DNA from: Mesostigma viride
Taxonomy: Eukaryota; Streptophyta; Mesostigmatophyceae; Mesostigmatales; Mesostigmataceae
Assembly: GCA_009746045.1 (NCBI GenBank)
Contig: RPFO01000127.1
Coordinates: 1,483,638-1,547,637 of the forward strand
Reading direction: 5' to 3'
Length of the DNA: 64,000 bases
Below the pieces are notes generated by a model. That model worked only from the letters and a program-made list of their open reading frames with translations. It ran no database searches and was not told the origin of the DNA. This document shows positions 1 through 12,305 of this stretch, in pieces (within the stretch, counting starts at the first letter, position 1; each line of letters opens with the position of its first letter). Position numbers and translations under genes: made by a program.

Positions 1-3000
1 GTCATCCATCCTACCCTTCCCCCCACACACACACTTGTAGCTACCGTGATGAGGTATTCTTGCCCCGTCATCCATCCCTACCCTTCCCCCCCACACACCT
101 TGTAGCTACCGTTGATGAGGTATTCTTGCCCGTCATCCATCCCTACCCTTCCCCCCCCCCACCCTTGTAGCTACCGATGAGGTATTCTTGCCCCGCATCC
201 ATCCTACCCTTCCCCCCCCCCACACACCTTGTAGCTTACCGTGATGAGGTATTCTTGCCCCGTCATCCATCCCTACCCTTCCCCCCCACACACCTTGTAG
301 CTACCGTGATGAGGTATTCTTGCCCCGTCATCCATCCTACCCTTCCCCCACACACCTTGTAGCTACCGTGATGAGGTATTCTTGCCCCGTCATCCATCCC
401 TACCCTTCCCCCCCACACACCCTTGTAGCTACCGTGTATTCTTGCCCCGTCATCCATCCCTACCCTTCCCCCCCCACACCTTGTAGCTACCGTGAAGGTA
501 TTCTTTGCCCCGTCATCCATCCCTACCCTTCCCCCCCCACACCTTGTAGCTACCGTGATGAGGTATTCTTGCCCCGTCATCCATCCCTACCCTTCCCCCC
601 CACACACCTTGTAGCTACCGTGATGAGGTATTCTTGCCCCGTCATCCATCCCTACCCTTCCCCCCCCCACACACCTTGTAGCTACCGTGATGAGGTATTC
701 TTGCCCCGTCATCCATCCCTACCCTTCCCCCCCACACACACCTTGTAGCTACCGTGATGAGGTATTCTTGCCCCGTCATCCATCCCTACCCTTCCCCCCC
801 ACACACACCTTGTAGCTACCGTGATGAGGTATTCTTGCCCCGTCATCCATCCCTACCCTTCCCCCCCACACACACCTTGTAGCTACCGTGATGAGGTATT
901 CTTGCCCCGTCATCCATCCCTACCCTTCCCCCCCACACACCTTGTAGCTACCGTGATGAGGTATTCTTGCCCCGTCATCCATCCCTACCCTTCCCCCCCC
1001 CACACACCTTGTAGCTACCGTGATGAGGTATTCTTGCCCCGTCATCCATCCCTACCCTTCCCCCCCCCACACACCTTGTAGCTACCGTGATGAGGTATTC
1101 TTGCCCCGTCATCCATCCCTACCCTTCCCCCCCCACACACCTTGTAGCTACCGTGATGAGGTATTCTTGCCCCGTCATCCATCCCTACCCTTCCCCCCCC
1201 ACACACCTTGTAGCTACCGTGATGAGGTATTCTTGCCCCGTCATCCATCCCTACCCTTCCCCCCCACACACACACCTTGTAGCTACCGTGATGAGGTATT
1301 CTTGCCCCGTCATCCATCCCTACCCTTCCCCCCACACACCTTGTAGCTACCGTGATGAGGTATTCTTGCCCCGTCATCCATCCCTACCCTTCCCCCCCCC
1401 CACACCTTGTAGCTACCGTGATGAGGTATTCTTGCCCCGTCATCCATCCCTACCCTTCCCCCCCACACACACCTTGTAGCTACCGTGATGAGGTATTCTT
1501 GCCCCGTCATCCATCCCTACCCTTCCCCCCCCACACACCTTGTAGCTACCGTGATGAGGTATTCTTGCCCCGTCATCCATCCCTACCCTTCCCCCCCACA
1601 CACACCTTGTAGCTACCGTGATGAGGTATTCTTGCCCCGTCATCCATCCCTACCCTTCCCCCCCACACACACCTTGTAGCTACCGGATGAGGTTTCTTGC
1701 CCCGTCATCCATCCCTACCCTTCCCCCCCACACACCTTGTAGCTACCGTGATGAGGTATTCTTGCCCCGTCATCCATCCCTACCCTTCCCCCCCCCACAC
1801 ACCTTGTAGCTACCGTGATGAGGTATTCTTGCCCCGTCATCCATCCCTACCCTTCCCCCCACACACACCTTGTAGCTACCGTGATGAGGTATTCTTGCCC
1901 CGTCATCCATCCCTACCCTTCCCCCCCCACACACCTTGTAGCTACCGTGATGAGGTATTCTTGCCCCGTCATCCATCCCTACCCTTCCCCCCCCACACAC
2001 CTTGTAGCTACCGTGATGAGGTATTCTTGCCCCGTCATCCATCCCTACCCTTCCCCCCCACACACACCTTGTAGCTACCGTGATGAGGTATTCTTGCCCC
2101 GTCATCCATCCCTACCCTTCCCCCCCCCACACACCTTGTAGCTACCGTGATGAGGTATTCTTGCCCCGTCATCCATCCCTACCCTTCCCCCCCACACACC
2201 TTGTAGCTACCGTGATGAGGTATTCTTGCCCCGTCATCCATCCCTACCCTTCCCCCCCCCACACACCTTGTAGCTACCGTGATGAGGTATTCTTGCCCCG
2301 TCATCCATCCCTACCCTTCCCCCCCACACACCTTGTAGCTACCGTGATGAGGTATTCTTGCCCCGTCATCCATCCCTACCCTTCCCCCCCCACACACACC
2401 TTGTAGCTACCGTGATGAGGTATTCTTGCCCCGTCATCCATCCCTACCCTTCCCCCCCCACACACCTTGTAGCTACCGTGATGAGGTATTCTTGCCCCGT
2501 CATCCATCCCTACCCTTCCCCCCCCACACACCTTGTAGCTACCGTGATGAGGTATTCTTGCCCCGTCATCCATCCCTACCCTTCCCCCCCACACACCTTG
2601 TAGCTACCGTGATGAGGTATTCTTGCCCCGTCATCCATCCCTACCCTTCCCCCCCACACACCTTGTAGCTACCGTGATGAGGTATTCTTGCCCCGTCATC
2701 CATCCCTACCCTTCCCCCCCCCACACACCTTGTAGCTACCGTGATGAGGTATTCTTGCCCCGTCATCCATCCCTACCCTTCCCCCCCCACACACCTTGTA
2801 GCTACCGTGATGAGGTATTCTTGCCCCGTCATCCATCCCTACCCTTCCCCCCCCACACACCTTGTAGCTACCGTGATGAGGTATTCTTGCCCCGTCATCC
2901 ATCCCTACCCTTCCCCCCCCACACACCTTGTAGCTACCGTGATGAGGTATTCTTGCCCCGTCATCCATCCCTACCCTTCCCCCCCCACACACCTTGTAGC

Positions 3001-6000
3001 TACCGTGATGAGGTATTCTTGCCCCGTCATCCATCCCTACCCTTCCCCCCCCACACACCTTGTAGCTACCGTGATGAGGTATTCTTGCCCCGTCATCCAT
3101 CCCTACCCTTCCCCCCCACACACCTTGTAGCTACCGTGATGAGGTATTCTTGCCCCGTCATCCATCCCTACCCTTCCCCCCCCACACACCTTGTAGCTAC
3201 CGTGATGAGGTATTCTTGCCCCGTCATCCATCCCTACCCTTCCCCCCCCACACACCTTGTAGCTACCGTGATGAGGTATTCTTGCCCCGTCATCCATCCC
3301 TACCCTTCCCCCCCCACACACCTTGTAGCTACCGTGATGAGGTATTCTTGCCCCGTCATCCATCCCTACCCTTCCCCCCCACACACACCTTGTAGCTACC
3401 GTGATGAGGTATTCTTGCCCCGTCATCCATCCCTACCCTTCCCCCCCACACACACCTTGTAGCTACCGTGATGAGGTATTCTTGCCCCGTCATCCATCCC
3501 TACCCTTCCCCCCCACACACCTTGTAGCTACCGTGATGAGGTATTCTTGCCCCGTCATCCATCCCTACCCTTCCCCCCCCACACACCTTGTAGCTACCGT
3601 GATGAGGTATTCTTGCCCCGTCATCCATCCCTACCCTTCCCCCCCCACACACCTTGTAGCTACCGTGATGAGGTATTCTTGCCCCGTCATCCATCCCTAC
3701 CCTTCCCCCCCACACACACCTTGTAGCTACCGTGATGAGGTATTCTTGCCCCGTCATCCATCCCTACCCTTCCCCCCCCACACACCTTGTAGCTACCGTG
3801 ATGAGGTATTCTTGCCCCGTCATCCATCCCTACCCTTCCCCCCCCACACACCTTGTAGCTACCGTGATGAGGTATTCTTGCCCCGTCATCCATCCCTACC
3901 CTTCCCCCCCACACACCTTGTAGCTACCGTGATGAGGTATTCTTGCCCCGTCATCCATCCCTACCCTTCCCCCCCACACACCTTGTAGCTACCGTGATGA
4001 GGTATTCTTGCCCCGTCATCCATCCCTACCCTTCCCCCCCACACACACCTTGTAGCTACCGTGATGAGGTATTCTTGCCCCGTCATCCATCCCTACCCTT
4101 CCCCCCCCACACACCTTGTAGCTACCGTGATGAGGTATTCTTGCCCCGTCATCCATCCCTACCCTTCCCCCCCCACACACCTTGTAGCTACCGTGATGAG
4201 GTATTCTTGCCCCGTCATCCATCCCTACCCTTCCCCCCCCACACACACCTTGTAGCTACCGTGATGAGGTATTCTTGCCCCGTCATCCATCCCTACCCTT
4301 CCCCCCCCACACACCTTGTAGCTACCGTGATGAGGTATTCTTGCCCCGTCATCCATCCCTACCCTTCCCCCCCCACACACCTTGTAGCTACCGTGATGAG
4401 GTATTCTTGCCCCGTCATCCATCCCTACCCTTCCCCCCCCCACACACCTTGTAGCTACCGTGATGAGGTATTCTTGCCCCGTCATCCATCCCTACCCTTC
4501 CCCCCACACACACCTTGTAGCTACCGTGATGAGGTATTCTTGCCCCGTCATCCATCCCTACCCTTCCCCCCCCACACACCTTGTAGCTACCGTGATGAGG
4601 TATTCTTGCCCCGTCATCCATCCCTACCCTTCCCCCCCACACACACCTTGTAGCTACCGTGATGAGGTATTCTTGCCCCGTCATCCATCCCTACCCTTCC
4701 CCCCCACACACCTTGTAGCTACCGTGATGAGGTATTCTTGCCCCGTCATCCATCCCTACCCTTCCCCCCCCACACACCTTGTAGCTACCGTGATGAGGTA
4801 TTCTTGCCCCGTCATCCATCCCTACCCTTCCCCCCCACACACACCTTGTAGCTACCGTGATGAGGTATTCTTGCCCCGTCATCCATCCCTACCCTTCCCC
4901 CCCCACACACCTTGTAGCTACCGTGATGAGGTATTCTTGCCCCGTCATCCATCCCTACCCTTCCCCCCCCACACACACCTTGTAGCTACCGTGATGAGGT
5001 ATTCTTGCCCCGTCATCCATCCCTACCCTTCCCCCCCCACACACCTTGTAGCTACCGTGATGAGGTATTCTTGCCCCGTCATCCATCCCTACCCTTCCCC
5101 CCCCACACACACCTTGTAGCTACCGTGATGAGGTATTCTTGCCCCGTCATCCATCCCTACCCTTCCCCCCCACACACCTTGTAGCTACCGTGATGAGGTA
5201 TTCTTGCCCCGTCATCCATCCCTACCCTTCCCCCCCACACACACCTTGTAGCTACCGTGATGAGGTATTCTTGCCCCGTCATCCATCCCTACCCTTCCCC
5301 CCCCACACACCTTGTAGCTACCGTGATGAGGTATTCTTGCCCCGTCATCCATCCCTACCCTTCCCCCCCACACACACCTTGTAGCTACCGTGATGAGGTA
5401 TTCTTGCCCCGTCATCCATCCCTACCCTTCCCCCCCCACACACCTTGTAGCTACCGTGATGAGGTATTCTTGCCCCGTCATCCATCCCTACCCTTCCCCC
5501 CCCCACACACCTTGTAGCTACCGTGATGAGGTATTCTTGCCCCGTCATCCATCCCTACCCTTCCCCCCCCACACACCTTGTAGCTACCGTGATGAGGTAT
5601 TCTTGCCCCGTCATCCATCCCTACCCTTCCCCCCCCACACACCTTGTAGCTACCGTGATGAGGTATTCTTGCCCCGTCATCCATCCCTACCCTTCCCCCC
5701 CCCACACACCTTGTAGCTACCGTGATGAGGTATTCTTGCCCCGTCATCCATCCCTACCCTTCCCCCCCACACACACCTTGTAGCTACCGTGATGAGGTAT
5801 TCTTGCCCCGTCATCCATCCCTACCCTTCCCCCCCCACACACCTTGTAGCTACCGTGATGAGGTATTCTTGCCCCGTCATCCATCCCTACCCTTCCCCCC
5901 CACACACACCTTGTAGCTACCGTGATGAGGTATTCTTGCCCCGTCATCCATCCCTACCCTTCCCCCCCCACACACCTTGTAGCTACCGTGATGAGGTATT

Positions 6001-9000
6001 CTTGCCCCGTCATCCATCCCTACCCTTCCCCCCCACACACACCTTGTAGCTACCGTGATGAGGTATTCTTGCCCCGTCATCCATCCCTACCCTTCCCCCC
6101 CCACACACCTTGTAGCTACCGTGATGAGGTATTCTTGCCCCGTCATCCATCCCTACCCTTCCCCCCCCACACACACCTTGTAGCTACCGTGATGAGGTAT
6201 TCTTGCCCCGTCATCCATCCCTACCCTTCCCCCCCCACACACACCTTGTAGCTACCGTGATGAGGTATTCTTGCCCCGTCATCCATCCCTACCCTTCCCC
6301 CCCACACACCTTGTAGCTACCGTGATGAGGTATTCTTGCCCCGTCATCCATCCCTACCCTTCCCCCCCCACACACCTTGTAGCTACCGTGATGAGGTATT
6401 CTTGCCCCGTCATCCATCCCTACCCTTCCCCCCCCACACACCTTGTAGCTACCGTGATGAGGTATTCTTGCCCCGTCATCCATCCCTACCCTTCCCCCCC
6501 ACACACACCTTGTAGCTACCGTGATGAGGTATTCTTGCCCCGTCATCCATCCCTACCCTTCCCCCCCCACACACCTTGTAGCTACCGTGATGAGGTATTC
6601 TTGCCCCGTCATCCATCCCTACCCTTCCCCCCCCACACACCTTGTAGCTACCGTGATGAGGTATTCTTGCCCCGTCATCCATCCCTACCCTTCCCCCCCA
6701 CACACACCTTGTAGCTACCGTGATGAGGTATTCTTGCCCCGTCATCCATCCCTACCCTTCCCCCCCCACACACCTTGTAGCTACCGTGATGAGGTATTCT
6801 TGCCCCGTCATCCATCCCTACCCTTCCCCCCCCACACACCTTGTAGCTACCGTGATGAGGTATTCTTGCCCCGTCATCCATCCCTACCCTTCCCCCCCCA
6901 CACACCTTGTAGCTACCGTGATGAGGTATTCTTGCCCCGTCATCCATCCCTACCCTTCCCCCCCCACACACCTTGTAGCTACCGTGATGAGGTATTCTTG
7001 CCCCGTCATCCATCCCTACCCTTCCCCCCCCACACACCTTGTAGCTACCGTGATGAGGTATTCTTGCCCCGTCATCCATCCCTACCCTTCCCCCCCCACA
7101 CACCTTGTAGCTACCGTGATGAGGTATTCTTGCCCCGTCATCCATCCCTACCCTTCCCCCCCACACACACCTTGTAGCTACCGTGATGAGGTATTCTTGC
7201 CCCGTCATCCATCCCTACCCTTCCCCCCCCACACACCTTGTAGCTACCGTGATGAGGTATTCTTGCCCCGTCATCCATCCCTACCCTTCCCCCCCACACA
7301 CACCTTGTAGCTACCGTGATGAGGTATTCTTGCCCCGTCATCCATCCCTACCCTTCCCCCCCCCACACACCTTGTAGCTACCGTGATGAGGTATTCTTGC
7401 CCCGTCATCCATCCCTACCCTTCCCCCCCCACACACACCTTGTAGCTACCGTGATGAGGTATTCTTGCCCCGTCATCCATCCCTACCCTTCCCCCCCCAC
7501 ACACCTTGTAGCTACCGTGATGAGGTATTCTTGCCCCGTCATCCATCCCTACCCTTCCCCCCCCACACACCTTGTAGCTACCGTGATGAGGTATTCTTGC
7601 CCCGTCATCCATCCCTACCCTTCCCCCCCCACACACACCTTGTAGCTACCGTGATGAGGTATTCTTGCCCCGTCATCCATCCCTACCCTTCCCCCCCACA
7701 CACACCTTGTAGCTACCGTGATGAGGTATTCTTGCCCCGTCATCCATCCCTACCCTTCCCCCCCCACACACCTTGTAGCTACCGTGATGAGGTATTCTTG
7801 CCCCGTCATCCATCCCTACCCTTCCCCCCCCACACACCTTGTAGCTACCGTGATGAGGTATTCTTGCCCCGTCATCCATCCCTACCCTTCCCCCCCCACA
7901 CACCTTGTAGCTACCGTGATGAGGTATTCTTGCCCCGTCATCCATCCCTACCCTTCCCCCCCACACACCTTGTAGCTACCGTGATGAGGTATTCTTGCCC
8001 CGTCATCCATCCCTACCCTTCCCCCCCACACACACCTTGTAGCTACCGTGATGAGGTATTCTTGCCCCGTCATCCATCCCTACCCTTCCCCCCCCACACA
8101 CCTTGTAGCTACCGTGATGAGGTATTCTTGCCCCGTCATCCATCCCTACCCTTCCCCCCCCACACACCTTGTAGCTACCGTGATGAGGTATTCTTGCCCC
8201 GTCATCCATCCCTACCCTTCCCCCCCACACACACCTTGTAGCTACCGTGAGGTATTCTTGCCCCGTCATCCATCCCTACCCTTCCCCCCCCACACACCTT
8301 GTAGCTACCGTGATGAGGTATTCTTGCCCCGTCATCCATCCCTACCCTTCCCCCCCCACACACCTTGTAGCTACCGTGATGAGGTATTCTTGCCCCGTCA
8401 TCCATCCCTACCCTTCCCCCCCCACACACACCTTGTAGCTACCGTGATGAGGTATTCTTGCCCCGTCATCCATCCCTACCCTTCCCCCCCACACACACCT
8501 TGTAGCTACCGTGATGAGGTATTCTTGCCCCGTCATCCATCCCTACCCTTCCCCCCCACACACACCTTGTAGCTACCGTGATGAGGTATTCTTGCCCCGT
8601 CATCCATCCCTACCCTTCCCCCCCCCACACACCTTGTAGCTACCGTGATGAGGTATTCTTGCCCCGTCATCCATCCCTACCCTTCCCCCCCCACACACAC
8701 CTTGTAGCTACCGTGATGAGGTATTCTTGCCCCGTCATCCATCCCTACCCTTCCCCCCCACACACCTTGTAGCTACCGTGATGAGGTATTCTTGCCCCGT
8801 CATCCATCCCTACCCTTCCCCCCCACACACACCTTGTAGCTACCGTGATGAGGTATTCTTGCCCCGTCATCCATCCCTACCCTTCCCCCCCCACACACCT
8901 TGTAGCTACCGTGATGAGGTATTCTTGCCCCGTCATCCATCCCTACCCTTCCCCCCCCACACACACCTTGTAGCTACCGTGATGAGGTATTCTTGCCCCG

Positions 9001-12000
9001 TCATCCATCCCTACCCTTCCCCCCCACACACACCTTGTAGCTACCGTGATGAGGTATTCTTGCCCCGTCATCCATCCCTACCCTTCCCCCCCCACACACC
9101 TTGTAGCTACCGTGATGAGGTATTCTTGCCCCGTCATCCATCCCTACCCTTCCCCCCCACACACACCTTGTAGCTACCGTGATGAGGTATTCTTGCCCCG
9201 TCATCCATCCCTACCCTTCCCCCCCACACACACCTTGTAGCTACCGTGATGAGGTATTCTTGCCCCGTCATCCATCCCTACCCTTCCCCCCACACACACC
9301 TTGTAGCTACCGTGATGAGGTATTCTTGCCCCGTCACCCATCCCTACCCTTCCCCCCCACACACACCTTGTAGCTACCGTGATGAGGTATTCTTGCCCCG
9401 TCACCCATCCCTACCCTTCCCCCCCACACACCTTGTAGCTACCGTGATGAGGTATTCTTGCCCCGTCACCCATCCCTACCCTTCCCCCCCCACACACCTT
9501 GTAGCTACCGTGATGAGGTATTCTTGCCCCGTCACCCATCCCTACCCTTCCCCCCCACACACACCTTGTAGCTACCGTGATGAGGTATTCTTGCCCCGTC
9601 ATCCATCCCTACCCTTCCCCCCCCACACACCTTGTAGCTACCGTGATGAGGTATTCTTGCCCCGTCATCCATCCCTACCCTTCCCCCCCCACACCTTGTA
9701 GCTACCGTGATTCTTGCCCCGTCATCCATCCCTACCCTTCCCCCCCACACACCTTGTAGCTACCGTGATGAGGTATTCTTGCCCCGTCATCCATCCCTAC
9801 CCTTCCCCCCCCCACACCTTGTAGCTACCGGATATTCTTGCCCCGTCATCCATCCCTACCCTTCCCCCCCACACACACCTTGTAGCTACCGTGATGAGGT
9901 ATTCTTGCCCCGTCACCCATCCCTACCCTTCCCCCCCCACACACCTTGTAGCTACCGGTATTCTTGCCCCGTCACCCATCCCTACCCTTCCCCCCCCACA
10001 CCTTGTAGCTACCGGTATTCTTGCCCCGTCATCCATCCCTACCCTTCCCCCCCACACACACACCTTGTAGCTACCGTGATGAGGTATTCTTGCCCCGTCA
10101 TCCATCCCTACCCTTCCCCCCCCACACACCTTGTAGCTACCGGTATTCTTGCCCCGTCACCCATCCCTACCCTTCCCCCCCACACACACCTTGTAGCTAC
10201 CGTGATGAGGTATTCTTGCCCCGTCATCCATCCCTACCCTTCCCCCCACACACACACCTTGTAGCTACCGTGATGAGGTATTCTTGCCCCGTCACCCATC
10301 CCTACCCTTCCCCCCCACACACCTTGTAGCTACCGGTATTCTTGCCCCGTCACCCATCCCTACCCTTCCCCCCCACACACACACCTTGTAGCTACCGTGA
10401 TGAGGTATTCTTGCCCCGTCATCCATCCCTACCCTTCCCCCCCACACACACCTTGTAGCTACCGTGATGAGGTATTCTTGCCCCGTCATCCATCCCTACC
10501 CTTCCCCCACACACACACCTTGTAGCTACCGTGATGAGGTATTCTTGCCCCGTCACCCATCCCTACCCTTCCCCCCCCCACACCTTGTAGCTACCGGTAT
10601 TCTTGCCCCGTCACCCATCCCTACCCTTCCCCCCCCACACACCTTGTAGCTACCGTGATGAGGTATTCTTGCCCCGTCATCCATCCCTACCCTTCCCCCC
10701 CACACACACCTTGTAGCTACCGTGATGAGGTATTCTTGCCCCGTCATCCATCCCTACCCTTCCCCCCCCACACACACCTTGTAGCTACCGTGATGAGGTA
10801 TTCTTGCCCCGTCATCCATCCCTACCCTTCCCCCCCCACACACCTTGTAGCTACCGTGATGAGGTATTCTTGCCCCGTCATCCATCCCTACCCTTCCCCC
10901 CCACACACACCTTGTAGCTACCGTGATGAGGTATTCTTGCCCCGTCATCCATCCCTACCCTTCCCCCCCCACACACCTTGTAGCTACCGTGATGAGGTAT
11001 TCTTGCCCCGTCATCCATCCCTACCCTTCCCCCCCCACACACCTTGTAGCTACCGTGATGAGGTATTCTTGCCCCGTCACCCATCCCTACCCTTCCCCCC
11101 CACACACCTTGTAGCTACCGTGATGAGGTATTCTTGCCCCGTCATCCATCCCTACCCTTCCCCCCCCACACACCTTGTAGCTACCGTGATGGGTATTCTT
11201 GCCCCGTCATCCATCCCTACCCTTCCCCCCCCACACACCTTGTAGCTACCGTGATGAGGTATTCTTGCCCCGTCATCCATCCCTACCCTTCCCCCCCACA
11301 CACACCTTGTAGCTACCGTGATGAGGTATTCTTGCCCCGTCACCCATCCCTACCCTTCCCCCCCACACACACCTTGTAGCTACCGTGATGAGGTATTCTT
11401 GCCCCGTCACCCATCCCTACCCTTCCCCCCCCCACACACCTTGTAGCTACCGTGATGAGGTATTCTTGCCCCGTCATCCATCCCTACCCTTCCCCCCCCC
11501 ACACACCTTGTAGCTACCGTGATGAGGTATTCTTGCCCCGTCATCCATCCCTACCCTTCCCCCCCCCACACACCTTGTAGCTACCGTGATGAGGTATTCT
11601 TGCCCCGTCACCCATCCCTACCCTTCCCCCCCCACACACCTTGTAGCTACCGTGATGAGGTATTCTTGCCCCGTCATCCATCCCTACCCTTCCCCCCACA
11701 CACACCTTGTAGCTACCGTGATGAGGTATTCTTGCCCCGTCACCCATCCCTACCCTTCCCCCCCACACACACCTTGTAGCTACCGTGATGAGGTATTCTT
11801 GCCCCGTCATCCATCCCTACCCTTCCCCCCCACACACCTTGTAGCTACCGTGATGAGGTATTCTTGCCCCGTCATCCATCCCTACCCTTCCCCCCCCACA
11901 CACCTTGTAGCTACCGTGATGAGGTATTCTTGCCCCGTCACCCATCCCTACCCTTCCCCCCCCACACACCTTGTAGCTACCGTGATGAGGTATTCTTGCC

Positions 12001-12305
12001 CCGTCACCCATCCCTACCCTTCCCCCCCACACACCTTGTAGCTACCGTGATGATGAGGTATTCTTGCCCCGTCACCCATCCCTACCCTTCCCCCCACACA
12101 CACCTTGTAGCTACCGTGATGAGGTATTCTTGCCCCGTCACCCATCCCTACCCTTCCCCCCACACACACCTTGTAGCTACCGTAATGAGGTATTCTTGCC
12201 CCGTCATCCATCCCTACCCTTCCCCCCCCACACACCTTGTAGCTACCGTGATGAGGTATTCTTGCCCCGTCATCCATCCCTACCCTTCCCCCCCCACCCT
12301 TGCAG
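1..12305 (+). repeat. ~66-bp intronic satellite, ~185 units
   Basis: Head-to-tail array with a unit of about 66 bp. Each unit reads CTTGTAGCTACCGTGATGAG, then GTATTCTTGCCCCGTCATCC, then ATCCCTACCCTTCC, a run of 6-9 C and 2-4 CA dinucleotides. Units are nearly identical except for C-run and CA-run length. The first ~600 bp and the part after ~9.3 kb are more varied: many late units have gtcaccc for gtcatcc, and units at about 9.83-10.6 kb lack TGATGAG. The last unit runs into CCCACCCTTGCAG and then exon sequence at 12306, so the array is the 3' part of an intron of the downstream plus-strand gene. Every unit carries an equivalent pyrimidine tract followed by CTTGTAG. The unit length is near a multiple of three, which produces meaningless open frames on both strands. 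The array continues past the left edge of the window. Confidence 0.95.

Noticed and set aside
1..12305. CRISPR array
   Set aside because: Units are repeated in full with no unique spacers, the context is eukaryotic, and there are no cas genes.
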